From: Chamaelirium japonicum
Lineage: Eukaryota > Streptophyta > Magnoliopsida > Liliales > Melanthiaceae
Reading direction: 5' to 3'
NCBI GenBank assembly: GCA_947650365.1
Contig: OX393552.1
Coordinates: 48,004,999 to 48,068,998, forward strand
DNA: 64,000 nucleotides
In this document: piece after piece, positions 37,377-51,117 of the stretch
Position numbering within the stretch: the first letter of the stretch is position 1
Layout of the letters: the number at the start of each line of letters is the position of its first letter
Made by a program: the position numbers and the translations under genes
Notes under the pieces: model-generated
What the model saw: the letters and a program-made list of their open reading frames with translations, nothing else
Told to the model about the DNA's origin: nothing
Database searches by the model: none

Positions 37377-38264
37377 AATGAGTTAGAATGGATCATACGA
37401 ATGAAATAGAATGGATCGTACGAATGAATTAGAATGGATTGTACGAATGAAATAGAATGGATCGTACGAATGAATTAGAATAGATTGTGCGAATGAATTA
37501 GAATGGATCGTATGAATGAATTAGAATGGTTACATTCGTGCGAATAAATTTGAATGGATCGTACGAATGGTTTAGAATGGATCGTACGAATGGATTAGAA
37601 TGGATCGTGCAAATGAATTAGAATGGATACATTCGTGCGAATGAATTAGAATGGATCGTACGAATGAATTAGAATGGTTAAATTCGTGCGAATGAATTAG
37701 AATGGATCGTATGAATGAATTAGAATAGATCGTACAAATGAATTAGAAAGGTTACATTTGTGCGAATGAATTAGAATGGATCGTACGAATGAATTAGAAT
37801 GGATCGTGCGAATGAATTAGAATGGATCGTACGAATGAATTAGAATGGATACATTTGTGCGAATGAATTAGAATGGATCGTACGAATGAATTAGAATGGA
37901 TCGTACGAATGAATTAGAATGGATCGTACGAATGAATTAGAATGGATACATTTGTGCGAATGAGTTAGAATGGATCATACGAATGAATTAGAATGGATCG
38001 TACGAATGAATTAGAATGGATCATACGAATGAATTAGAATGGATCGTGCGAATGAATTAGAATGGATTGTACGAATGAATTAGAATGGATACATTCGAGC
38101 GAATGAATTAGAATAGATCGTAGGAATGAATTAGAATGGATTATACGAATGAATTAGAATGGATCGTGCGAATGAATTAGAATGGATTGTACGAGTGAAT
38201 TAGAATGGATACATTCGTGCGAATGAATTAGAATGAATCGGACGAATGAATTAGAATGGATCGT
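37377..38264 (+). repeat. satellite block 37, + orientation
   Basis: Ends with the complete CGAGC, TAGG, TATAC, GTGC, TTGTA, GTGC, GGAC module and switches on TCGTACGA. Confidence 0.92.
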
Positions 38265-38480
38265 ACGATTCATTCTAATTCATTCGTACGATCCATTCTA
38301 ATGCATTCGTACGATTAATTCTAATTCATTCGCATGATCCATTTTAATTCATTTGTACGATCCATTCTTATTCATTCATACGATCCATTCTAATTCATTC
38401 GCACAATCCATTCTAATTCATTCGTACGATTCATTCTAATTCATTCGTATGATCCATTCTAACTCATTCGGTGGATCCAT
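38070..38480. repeat. +/- junction module, copy at 38.3 kb
   Basis: The most complete copy, with left extension, switch and right half through GGTGGATCC. Confidence 0.9.
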
Positions 38481-41437
38481 TCTAATTCATTCGTACGATC
38501 CATTCTAATTCATTCGCACGATCCATTCTAATTTATTCGTACGATCCATTCTAATTCATTCGTACGATCTATTCTAATTCATTCGCACGAATGTAACCAT
38601 TCTAATTCATTCGTACGATTCATTCTAATTCATTCGTATGAGCTATTCTAATTCATCCGTACGATCCATTCTAATTCATTCGTACGATCTATTGTAATTC
38701 GTTCATACAATTCATTCAGATTCATTCGCACAAATGTATCCATTCAAATTCATTCGTACGATCCATTTTAATTAATTCGCACGATCCATTCTAATTCAGT
38801 CGTATGAATGTATCCATTTTAGTTCATTCGTACGATCCATTCTAATTCATTCGTACGATCTAATTCATTCGTACGATCCATTCTAATTTATTCGTACGAT
38901 CGATTCTAATTCATTCGCACGATCCATTCTAATTCATTTGTATGATCCATTCTAATTCATTCGTATGATCCATTCTAATTTATTCGTTCAAATATATCCA
39001 TTCTAATTTATTCGTACGATCCATTCTAATTCATTCGCACGATCCATTCTAATTCATTCGCACGAATGTATCCATTCTAATTCATTTGCACGATCCATTC
39101 TAATTCATTCCTATGATCCATTCTAATTCATTCATACGATCCATTCTAATTCATTCATCCGATCCATTCAAATTCATTCGTACGATGCAATCTAATTCAT
39201 TCACACAAATGTATCTATTCTAATTCATTCATACAATGCGTTCAAATCCATTCGTACGATCCATTCTAATCCATTCGTACGATCCATTCTAATTCATTCG
39301 CACGAATGTAACCATTCTAATTCATTCGTACGATCCATTCTAATTCATTCGTACGATCCATTCTAATTCATTCGCACGAATGTATCCACTCTAATTCATT
39401 TGCACGATCCATTCTAATTCATTCCTATGATCTATTCAAATTCATTCGTACGATCCATTCTAATTAATTCGGTCGAATGTATCCATTCTAATTCATTTGT
39501 ACGATCCATTCTATTTCGTTCATACGATCCATTCTAATTCGTTCGTACGATCCATTCTAATTCGTTCGTACGATCCATTCTAATTCATTCGTATGATCCA
39601 TTCTAATTCTTTTCTACGATCTATTCTAATTCATTCGTATGATCCATTCTAATTCATTCCTACGATCTATTCTAATTCATTCGCTCGAATGTATCCATTC
39701 TAATTCATTCGTTCAATCCATTCTAATTCATTCGTACGATCCATTCTAATTCATTCGCTCGAATGTATCCATTCTAATTCATTCGTACGATCCATTCTAA
39801 TTCATTCGTACGATCCATTCTAATTCATTCGTACGATCCATTCTAATTCATTCACACGATCCGTTCTAATTCATTCCTATGATCCATTCTAATTCATTCG
39901 CACGAATGTAACCATTCTAATTCATTCCTACGATCCATTCTAATTCATTCACACGAATGTATCCATTACAATTCATTTGCATGATCCATTCTAATTCATT
40001 CCTATGATCCATTCTAATTCATTCGTACGATCCATTCTAATTCATTCGCTCGAATGTATCTATTCTAATTCATTCGTACGATCCATTCTAATTCATTCGT
40101 ACGATCCATTCTAATTCATTCTCACGAATGTAACCTTTCTAATCCATTTGTATGATCCATTCTAATTCATTCGTACGATCCATTCTAATCCATTCGTACG
40201 ATCCATTCTAATCCATTCGTACGATCCATTCTAATTCATTCGCTCGAATGTATCCATTCTAATTCATTCGTACGATCCATTCTAATTCATTCATACGATC
40301 CATTCTAATTCATTCGTACGATCCATTCTAATTAATTCGCACAAATGTATCCATTCTAATTCATTTGTACGATCCATTCTAATTCATTCGTACGATCCAT
40401 TCTAATTCATTCGTACGATCCATTCTAATTCATTCGTACGATCCATTCTAATCCATTCAAATTCATTCGCTCGAATGTATCCATTCTAATTCATTCATAT
40501 GATCCATTCTTATTCATTCATACGATCCATTCTAATTCATTCGCACGATCCATTCTAATTCATTCGCACGATCCATTCTAATTCATTCGAATAATCCGTT
40601 CTAATTCATTCGCACGAATGTATCCATTCTAATTCATTCGTACGATCCATTCTAATTCATTCGACGATCCATTCTAATTCATTTACATGATCCATTCGTA
40701 CGATCCATTCTAATCCATTCGTACGATCCATTCTAATTCATTCATACGATCCATTCTAATTCGTTCGTACAATCCATTATAATTCATTCGTATGATCCAT
40801 TCTAATTCATTCGCACAAATGTATCCATTCTAATTCATTCGTACGATCCATTCTAATTCATTTGCACGATCCATTCTAATTCATTCCTATGATCCATTCT
40901 AATTCATTCGCACGCAAGAATGTATCCATTCTAATTCATTTGCACGATCAATTCTAATTCATTCGTACCATCCATTCTAATTCATTCGCACGAATGTATC
41001 CATTCTAATTCATTCGTACAATCCATTCTAATTCATTTGCACGATCCATTCTAATTCATTCGTATGATCCATTCTAATTCATTCCTACGATCTATTCTAA
41101 TTCATTGACTCGAATGTATCCATTCTAATCCATTCATACGTTCCATTCTAATTCATTCGTACGATCCATTCTAATTCATTCGCTCGAATGTATCCATTCT
41201 AATTCATTCGTACGATCCATTCTAATTCGTTCGTACGATCCATTCTAATTCGTTCATACGATCCATTCTAATTCGTTCGTACGATTCATTCTAATTCATT
41301 CGTACGATCCATTCTAATGCATTCGTACGATTCATTCTAATTCATTCGCACGATCCATTCTAATTCATTCGTATGATTTATTCTAATTCATTCCTACGAT
41401 CTATTCTAATTCATTCGCTCGAATGTAACCTTTCTAA
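38265..41437 (-). repeat. satellite block 38, - orientation
   Basis: A 3.2-kb block opening with the '-' half of the junction module (GGTGGATCC near 38468). The GTTC-AAATATATCC unit is near 38990 and a 400-bp string copy at 39280-39560. It exits on TTCTAATTAGAA. Confidence 0.92.
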
Positions 41438-41599
41438 TTAGAATGGATCGTACAAATGAATTAGAAAGGTTACATTCTTGAGAATGAATTAGAATGAATC
41501 ATATGAATGAATTAGAAAGGATCGTACGAATGAATTAGAATGGATACATTTGTGCGAATGAATTAGAATGGATCGGACGAATGAATTAGAATGGATCGT
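41438..41599 (+). repeat. satellite block 39, + orientation
   Basis: Seven units ending in a trimmed junction module (GGAC, then GATCGTACGATT, then a deletion to CTCGCAC). Confidence 0.91.
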
Positions 41600-42143
41600 A
41601 CGATTCATTCTCGCACGAATGTATCCATTCTAATTCATTCGTACAATCCATTCTAATTCATTCGCACGATCCATTCTAATTCATTCGTATGATCCATTCT
41701 AATTCATTCCTACGATCTATTCTAATTCATTCGCTCGAATGTATCCATTCTAATTCATTCGTTCGATCCATTCTAATTCATTCGTACGATCCATTCTAAT
41801 TCATTCTCACGAATGTAACCTTTCTAATTCATTTGTATGATCCATTCTAATCCATTCGTACGATCCATTCTAATCCATTCGTACGATCCATTCTAATCCA
41901 TTCGTACGATCCATTCTAATTCATTCGCAAGAATGTAACCATTCTAATTCATTCATATGATCCATTCTAATTCATTCGTACGATCTATTCTAATTCATTC
42001 GTATGATCCATTCTAATTCGTTCATACGATCCATTCTAATTCATTCGCACGAATGTAACCATTCTAATTCATTCGTACGATCCATTCTAATTCATTCCTA
42101 TGATCCATTCTAATTCATTCGCACGAATTTATTCATTCTAATT
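41600..42143 (-). repeat. satellite block 40, - orientation
   Basis: Contains one CTCAC and three GCA[CA]-GAATGTAACC 28-mers. It exits on CTAATTAATGG. Confidence 0.91.
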
Positions 42144-42360
42144 AATGGATCGTGCGAATGAATTAGAATGGATCGTACGAATGAATTAGAATGGATCGTG
42201 CGAATGAATTAGAATGGATCATACAAATGAATTAGAAAGGTTACATTCGTGAGAATGAATTAGAATGGATCGTACGAATGAATTAGAATGGATCGTACGA
42301 ATGGATCATACAAATGAATTAGAAAGGTTACATTCGTGAGAATGAATTAGAATGGATCGT
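42144..42360 (+). repeat. satellite block 41, + orientation
   Basis: Carries two copies of CATACAAATGAATTAGAAAGG followed by TTACATTCGTGAG, then forms the left arm of the long inverted repeat. Confidence 0.92.
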
Positions 42361-42420
42361 ACGATCCATTCTAATTCATTCTCACGAATGTAATCTTTCT
42401 AATTCATTTGTATGATCCAT
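42301..42420. repeat. 120-bp near-perfect inverted repeat, no spacer
   Basis: The 60 bases left of 42360/42361 match the 60 bases to the right as reverse complement, with one G/T mismatch (42327 against 42394). After a 10-bp bulge on the right arm, pairing resumes for about 48 more bases (42253-42300 with 42431-42478) with a few mismatches. It spans a 23-mer, a GTGAG-type 28-mer and more, so the match is beyond monomer similarity. Confidence 0.95.
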
Positions 42421-43169
42421 TCTAATTCATTCGTACGATCCATTCTAATCCATTCGTACGATCCATTCTAATCCATTCGCACGATCCATTCTAATTTATT
42501 CGTACGATCCATTCTAATTTATTTGCACGAATATACGATCCATTCTAATTTATTCGCAAGAATGTATCCATTCTAATTCATTCGTACAATCCATTCTAAT
42601 TTATTCGTAAAAATGTATCTATTCTAATTCATTCGTACAATCCATTCTAATTCATTCGTACGATCCATTCTAATTCATTCGTACGATTCATTCTAATTCA
42701 TTCGTACGATCCATTCTAATTCATTCGTACGATCCATTCTAATTCATTCGCACGTATGTATCCATTCTAATTCATTCGTACAATCCATTCTAATTCATTC
42801 GCACGATCCATTCTAATTCATTCGTATGATCCATTCTAATTCATTCCTTCAATCTATTCTAATTCATTCGCTCGAATGTATCCTTTCTAATTCATTCGTT
42901 CGATCCATTCTAATTAATTTGTATGATCCATTGTAATTCATTCGTATGATCCATTCTAATCCATTCGTACGATCCATTCTAATCCATTCGTACGATCCAT
43001 TCTAATTCATTCGTACAATCCATTCTAATTCATTCTCACAAATGTAACCTTTCTAATTCATTTGTACGATCCATTCTAATTCATTCGTACGATCCATTCT
43101 AATTCATTCGTACGATCCATTCTAATTCGTTCGTACGATTCATTCGTACGATCCATTCTATTCATTCGT
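42361..43169 (-). repeat. satellite block 42, - orientation
   Basis: Starts with the right arm of the long inverted repeat. Near 42530 it has the shortened TTGCACGAATATACG 28-mer. It ends like block 34 (GATTCATTCGTACG, then CCATTCTATTC). Confidence 0.92.
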
Positions 43170-43290
43170 ACGAATGAATTTGAATGGATCATACAAACGA
43201 ATTAGAAAGGTTCCATTCGTGCGAATGAATTAGAATGGATACATTTGTGCGAATTAATTAGAATAGATTAGAATGGATCATACGAATAGA
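43135..43290. repeat. -/+ junction duplication, partner 36395-36550
   Basis: Matches its partner 6.7 kb upstream. It has only one GATTCATTCGTACG short unit instead of three, so the 13-bp array expanded after, or shrank since, the copying. Confidence 0.9.
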
Positions 43291-43298
43291 TTAGAATC
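43170..43298 (+). repeat. satellite block 43, + orientation
   Basis: Near copy of the start of block 35 (GAATTTGAATGG, then AGAAAGGTT, ACATTTGTGCG, GAATAGATTAGAATGG). It ends at TTAGAAT-CC-ATTCTAA. Confidence 0.91.
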
Positions 43299-43653
43299 CA
43301 TTCTAATTCAATTGTATGATCCATTCTAATTCATCGCACGATCCATTCTAATTCATTCGCTCGAATGTATCCGTTCTAATTCATTCGTACGATCCATTCT
43401 AATGCATTCGTATGATCCATTCTAATTCATTCGTTCGATCCATTCTAATTCATTCGCAGGAATGTATCCATTCTAATTCATTCGTACAATCCATTCTAAT
43501 TCATTCGCACGATCCATTCTAATTCATTCGTATGATCTATTCTAATTCATTTCTACGATCTATTGTAATTCATTCGCTCGAATGTATCCATTCTAATTCA
43601 TTCGTTCGATTCATTCTAATTTATTCGTACGATCCATTCTAATGCATTCGTAC
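43299..43653 (-). repeat. satellite block 44, - orientation
   Basis: About fifteen units. It exits at CATTCGTACAAG|CGAATG, one of the less clean switches. Confidence 0.9.
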
Positions 43654-45676
43654 AAGCGAATGAATTAGATGGATCGTACGAATGAATTGAAATGGATCAT
43701 AGGAATGAATTAGAATGGATCGTGCAAATGAATTAGAATGGATACATTCGTGTGAATGAATTTGAATGGATCGTAGGAATGAATTAGAATGGATCGTACG
43801 AATGAATTAGAATGGATCGTACGAATGAATTAGAATGGATACATTCGAGCGAATGAATTAGAATAGATCGTAGGAATGAATTAGAATGGATCATACGAAT
43901 GAATTAGAATGGATCGTGCGAATGAATTAGAATGGATCGTACGAATGAATTAGAATGGATCGTGCGAATGAATTTGAATGGATCGTACGATTGAATTAGA
44001 ATGGATCGAATGAATGAATTAGAATGGATACATTTGTGCAAATGAATTAGAATGGATCGTGCGAATGAATTAGAATGGATCGTACGAATAAATTTGAATG
44101 AATCGTACGAATGAATTAGAATGGATCATGCGAATGAATTAGAATGGATTGTACGAATGAATTAGAATGGATCGTATGAATGAATTAGAATGGATATATT
44201 CGTGCGAATGAATTAGATTGCATCGTACGAATGAATTAGAAAGGTTACATTCATGAGAATGAATTAGAATGGATCGTACGAATGAATTAGAATGGATCGT
44301 ACGAATGAATTAGAATGGATACATTCGAGCGAATGAATTAGAATGGATCGTACGAATGAATTAGAATGGATCGTACGAGTGAATTAGAATGGATCGTACA
44401 AATGAATTAGAAAGGTTATATTTGTGAGAATGAATTAGAATGGATCGTACGAATGGATTAGAATGGATCGTACGAATGGATTAGAATGGATCGTATGAAT
44501 GGATTAGAATGGATCGTACGAATGAATTAGAATGGATCATACAAATGAATTAGAAAGGTTACATTCGTGAGAATGAATTAGAATAGATCGTACGAATGAA
44601 TTAGAATGGATCATGCGAATGAATTTGAATGGATCGTACGAATGAATTAGAATGGATCGAACGAATGAATTAGAATGGATACATTCGAGCGAATGAATTA
44701 GAATAGATCGTAGGAATGAATTAGAACGGATCGTACGAATGAATTAGAATGGATACATTTGTGCGAATGAATTAGAATGGATCGTACAAATGAATTAGAA
44801 TGGATCGTATGAATGGATTAGAATGGATCGTACGAATGGATTAGAATGGATCGTACGAATAAATTAGAATGGATACATTCGAGCGAATGAATTAGAATGG
44901 ATCGTACAAATAAATTAGAATGGATCATAGGAATGAATTAGAATGGATCGTGCAAATGAATTAGAATGGATACATTCGTGCGAATGAATTAGAATGGATC
45001 GTAGGAATGAATTAGAATGGATCGTACAAATGAATTAGAATGGTTAGATTCGTGCGAATGAATTACAATGGATCGTACGAATGAATTAGAATGGATCATA
45101 GGAATGAATTAGAATGGATCATGCAAATGAATTAGAATGGATACATTCGTGCAAATGAATTAGAATGGATCGTAGGAATGAATTAGAATGGATCGTACGA
45201 ATGAATTAGAATGGTTACATTCGTGCGAATGAATTAGAATGGATCGTACGAAAGGATTAGAATGGATCGTACGAATGGATTAGAACGCATTGTACGAATG
45301 AATTAGAATGGATCGTACGAATGGATTAGAATGGATCGTACGAATGAATTAGAATGGATCATACGAATAAATTAGAATGGATACATTCGAGCGAATGAAT
45401 TAGAATGGATCGTACGAATGAATTAGAATGGATCATAGGAATTAATTAGAATGGATCGTACGAATGGATTAGAATGGATCGAACGAATAAATTAGAATGG
45501 ATACATTCGAGCGAATGAATTAGAATAGATCGTAGGAATGAATTAGAATGGATCATACGAATGAATTAGAATGGATCGTGCGAATGAATTAGAATGGATT
45601 GTACGAATGAATTAGAATGGATACATTCGTGCGAATGAATTAGAATGGATCGGACGAATGAATTAGAATGGATCGT
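43654..45676 (+). repeat. satellite block 45, + orientation
   Basis: A 2.0-kb block. It holds repeated CGAGC/TAGG strings (43840, 44690, 45500) and two back-to-back copies of the CGAGC, TAGG, GTGCAAA string (about 44870-45050). It ends in the junction module on GATCGTACGATT. Confidence 0.92.
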
Positions 45677-45755
45677 ACGATTCATTCTAATTCGTTCGTA
45701 CGATCCATTCTAATTCATTCGTATGATCCATTCTAACTCATTCGGTGGATCCATT
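45478..45755. repeat. +/- junction module, copy at 45.7 kb
   Basis: Left extension and switch intact. Several units of the right half are deleted, bringing GGTGGATCC within about 60 bp of the switch. Confidence 0.88.
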
Positions 45756-48700
45756 CTAATTCATTCGTACGATCCATTCTAATTCATTCGCACTATCCAT
45801 TCTAATTCATTCGCACGATCCATTCTAATTCATTCGTACGATCCATTCTAATTCATTCGCACGAATGTATCCATTCTAATTCATTTGTACGATCCATTCT
45901 AATTCATTCGTACAATGCGTTCTAATCCATTCGTACGATCTATTCTAATTCATTCCTATGATCCATTCTAATTCATTCGTATGATCCATTCTAATTCATT
46001 CGCTCGAATGTATCCATTCTAATTCATTCGTACAATCCATTCTAATTCATTCGCACGATCCATTCTAATTCATTCGTATGATCCATTCTAATTCATTCCT
46101 ACGATCTATTCTAATTCATTCGCTCGAATGTATCCATTCTAATTCATTTGTTCGATCCATTCTAATTCATTCGTACGATCCATTCTAATTCATTCGTACG
46201 ATCCATTCTAATCCATTCGTACAAATGTATCTAGTCTAATTCATTGGTACAATGCGTTCTAATCCATTCGTACGATCCATTCTAATCCATTCGTACGATC
46301 CATTCTAATTCATTCGCACGAATGTAACTATTTTAATTCAGTCATATGATCCATTCTAATTCATTAGTACGATCCATTCTAATTCGTTCGTACGATCCAT
46401 TCTAATTCATTCGTACGATCCATTCTAATTCATTTTCACAAATGTAACCTTTCTAATTCATTTGTACGATCCATTCTAATTCATTCATACAATCCATTCT
46501 AATCCATTCATACGATCCATTCGAAACCATTCGTGCGATCCATTCTAATTCATTCGCACGAATGTAACCATTCTAATTCATTCGTACGATCCATTCTAAT
46601 TCATTCCTATAATCCATTCTAATTCATTCGCACGAATGTATCCATTCTAATTCATTCGTACGATCCATTCTAATGCATTCGTATGATTCATTCTAATTCA
46701 TTCACACGATCCATTCTAATTCGTTCGTACGATCCATTCTTATTCATTCATACGATCCATTCTAATTCATTCGCACAAATGTAACCTTTCTAATTCATTT
46801 GTACGATCCATTCTAATTCATTCCTATGATCTATTCTAATTCATTCGCTCGAATGTATCCATTCTAATTCATTCGTACGATCCTTTCTAATCCATTCGTA
46901 CGATCCATTCTAATTTATTCGCACGAATGTAACCATTCAAATTCATTCATATGATCCATTCTAATTCATTCGTACGATCCATTCTAATTCATTCGTACGA
47001 TCCATTCTAATTCGTTCGTACGATCCATTCTAATTCATTCGTACGATCCATTCTAATTCATTCTCACAAATGTAACCTTTCTTATTCATTTATACGATCC
47101 ATTCTTATTTATTCGTACGATACATTCTGATCCATTCGTACGATCCATTCTAATGCATTCATACGATTCATTCTAATTCATTCGCATAAATATATCCATT
47201 CTAATTCATTCGTACGATCCATTCTAATACATTCGCACGATCCATTCTAATTCATTCGCACAAATGTATCCATTCTAATTCATTCGTACGATCCATTCTA
47301 ATGCATTCGCACGATTCATTCTATTTCATTCGCACGATCCATTCTAATTCATTCGTACAATCCATTCTTATTCATTCATACGATCCATTCTGATTCATTC
47401 GCACAAATGTAACCTTTCTAATTCATTTATACGTTCCATTCTAATTAATTCATACGATCTATTCTAATTCATTCATTCGAATGTATCCATTCTAATTCAT
47501 TCGTTCGATCCATTCTAATTCATTCGTACGATCCTTTCTAATTCATTCGCACGATCCATTCTAATTCTTTCATATGATCCATTCTAATTCATTCGCACGA
47601 ATGTATCCATTCTAGTTCATTCGTACGATCCATTCTAATTCATTCCTACGATCCATTCTAATTCATTCGCACGAATGTATCTGTTATAATTCATTAGTAC
47701 GATCCATTCTAATCCATTCGTACGATCCATTCTAAACCATTCGTACGATCCAATCTATTTCATTCGCAGGACTGTAACCATTCTAATTCATTCATACGAT
47801 CCATTTTAATTCATTCGCACAATCCATTCTAATTCATTCGTACGATCCATTCTAATTTATTCGTATGATCCATTCTAATTCATTCGTACGATCCATTCTA
47901 ATTCGTTCATACGATCCATTCTAATTCATTCGTACGATCCATTCTAATTCATTCGTACGATCCATTCTAATCCATTCGCACGATCCATTATAAACCATTC
48001 GTACGATCCATTCTAATTCATTCGCACGAATGTAACCATTCTAATTCATTCATACGATCCATTCTAATTCATTCGCATAATCCATTCTAATTCATTCGTA
48101 CGATCCATTTTAATTTATTCGTATGATCCATTCTAATTCATTCGCACGAATGTATCCATTCTAATTTATTCGTACGATCCATTCTAATTCGTTCATACGA
48201 TCCATTCTAATACGTTCGTACGATCCATTCTAATTCATTCGTTCGATCCATTCTAATTCATTCGTACGATCCATTCTAATCCATTCGTACGATCCATTCT
48301 AATTCATTCGCACGAATGTAACCATTCTAATTCAATAGTACGATCCATTCTAATTCATTCGTACAATATTTCTAATTCATTCGTACGATCCATTCTAATC
48401 CATTCGTACGATCCATTCTAATCCATTCGTACGATCCATTCTAATTCATTCGTACAAATATATCTATTCTAATTCATTCATACAATGCGTTCTAATCCAT
48501 TCATACGATCCATTCTAATCCATTCGTACGATCCATTTTAATCCATTCGTACGATCCATTCTAATTCATTCGTACGATCCATTCTAATCCATTTTAATTC
48601 ATTCGTACTAATCCATTCGTACGATCCATTCTAATTCATTCGTATGATCAATTCTAATTCATTCGCACGATCCATTCTAATTCATTCGTACGATCCATTC

Positions 48701-49489
48701 TAATTCATTCGCACGAATGTAAACATTCTAATTCATTCGTACGATCCATTCTATTTCATTCGTACAATCCATTCTAATTCATTCGCACAATCCATTCTAA
48801 TTCATTCGCATGTATCCATTCTAATTTATTCGTACGATCCATTCTAATCCATTCGTACGATCCATTCTAATCCATTCGTACGATCCATTCTAATTCATTC
48901 TCAGAAATGTAACCTTTCTAATCCATTCGTACGATCCATTCTAATTCATTCGTACGATCCATTCTAATCCATTCGTACGATCCATTCTAATCCATTCGTA
49001 CGATCCATTCTAATTCATTCGCACGAATGTAACCATTTAATTCATTCGTACGATCCATTCTAATTCATTCGTACGATCCATTCTAATTCATTCGCACGAA
49101 TGTATCCATTCTAATTCACTTGCACGATCCATTCTAATTCATTCCTATGATCCATTCTAATCCATTCGTACGATCCATTCTAATTCATTCGCATGATCCA
49201 TTCTAATTCAATCGTATGATCCATTCTAATTCATTCGCACAAATGTATCCATTTTAATTTATTCGTACGCTCCATTCTAATTTATTCATACGATCCATTC
49301 TAATTCATTCGCACGATCCATTCTAATTCATTCGTATGATCCATTCTAATTCATTCGCATGAATATATCTATTCTAATTCATTCGTATGATCCATTCTAA
49401 TTTATTCGCAAGATCTATTATAATTCATTCGTACGATCCATTCTAATTCATTCGTACGATCCATTCTAATTCATTCGCACGAATGTATC
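45677..49489 (-). repeat. satellite block 46, - orientation
   Basis: A 3.8-kb block. It starts with a shortened junction module (GGTGGATCC near 45741), then the copy of 24180-24430. Several long runs of ATCCATTCGTACG (decamer with CC) lie near 48400-49010. It exits through GAATGTATC|ATATGAATA. Confidence 0.92.
45760..46010 (-). repeat. long-range duplication, partner 24180-24430
   Basis: Matches its partner in variant order, including GCACTATCC and ACAATGCGTTC. It joins the GGTGGATCC unit directly, whereas the partner has extra units in between. Confidence 0.85.
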
Positions 49490-50367
49490 ATATGAATAAA
49501 TTAAAATGGATCATGCGAATGAATTAAAATGGATCATACAAATGAATTAGAATGGATCGTTCGAATGAATTAGAATAGATCGTACGAACGAATTAGAATG
49601 GATCGTACGAACGAATTATAATGGATACATTTGTGCGAATGAATTAGAATGGATCGTACGAATGAATTAGACTGGATCGTACGAATGAATTATAATGGAT
49701 ACATTCGAGCGAATGAATTAGAATGGATCATACGACTGAATTAGAATGAATTAGAATAGATACATTCGAGCGAACGAATTAGAATAGATGCATTTGTGCG
49801 AATGTATTAGATTGCATCGTACGAATGAATTTGAATGGATTGTACGAATGAATTAGAATGGATCGTACGAATGAATTAGAATGGATCGTGCGAATGAATT
49901 AGAATGGATCGTACGAATGAATTAGAATGGATCGTGCGAATGAATTAGAATGGATCGTACGAATGAATTAGAATGGATACATTTGTGCGAATGAATTAGA
50001 ATGGATCGTACGAATGAATTAGAATGGATCGTACGAATGAATTAGAATGGATACATTCGAGCGAATGAATTAGAATGGATCATACGAATGAATTAGAATG
50101 GATCATAGGAATGAATTAGAATGGATCGTGCAAATAAATTAGAATGGATCGTACGAACGAATTAGAATAGATCATACGAATGAATTAGAATGGATACATT
50201 TGTGCGAATGTATTAGAATGGATCGTACGAATGAATTAGAATGGATCATACGAATGCATTAGAATGGATCGTACGAATGAATTAGAATGGATACATTCGA
50301 GCGAATGAATTAGAATGGATCGTGCGATGAATTAGAATGGATCATACAAATGAATTAGAATGGATTC
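49490..50367 (+). repeat. satellite block 47, + orientation
   Basis: Opens with diverged units (GAATAAATTAAAATGG) and then becomes regular. It ends in GAATGGAT-TCTA-ATCCATTC, an 8-bp-arm inverted repeat with a 4-bp loop. Confidence 0.91.
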
Positions 50368-51117
50368 TAATCCATTCGTACGATCCATTCTAATCTATTC
50401 TAATTCATTCGCACAAATGTATCTATTCTAATTCATTCTCACAAATGTAACCTTTCTAATTCATTTGTATGATCCATTCTAATTCATTCGTACGATCCAT
50501 TCTAATCCATTCGTACGATCCATTCTAATTCATTCTCACAAATGTAACCTTTCTAATTCATTTGTACGATCCATTCTAATTCATTCGTACGATCCAGTCT
50601 AATACATTCGTACGATCCATTCTAATCCATTCGTATGATCCATTCTAATTCATTCGCACAAGTGTAACCATTCTAATTCATTCGTACGATCCATTCTAAT
50701 TCATTCCTACGATCCATTCTAATTCATTCGCACGAATGTATCCATTCTAATTCATTTGCACGATCCATTCTAATTCATTCCTATGATCCATTCTAATTCA
50801 TTCGTACGATCCATTCTAATTCATTCACACGAATGTATCCATTCTAATTCATTTGCACGATCCATTCTAATTCGTTCCTATGATCCATTCTAATTCATTC
50901 GTACAATCCATTCTAATTCATTCGCTCGAATGTATCCATTCTAATTCATTCGTACGATCCATTCTAATTCATTCGTACGATCCATTCTAATTCATTCTCA
51001 CGAATGTAACCTTTCTAATTCATTTGTATGATCCATTCTAATCCATTCGTACGATCGATTCTAATCCATTCGTACGATCTATTCTAATCCATTTGTACGA
51101 TCCATTCTAATTCATTC
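50368..51117 (-). repeat. satellite block 48, - orientation
   Basis: Mostly the 400-bp variant string (50516-50960), followed by a second CTCAC 28-mer. It exits in AATTCAT-TCGC-ATGAATT. Confidence 0.91.
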
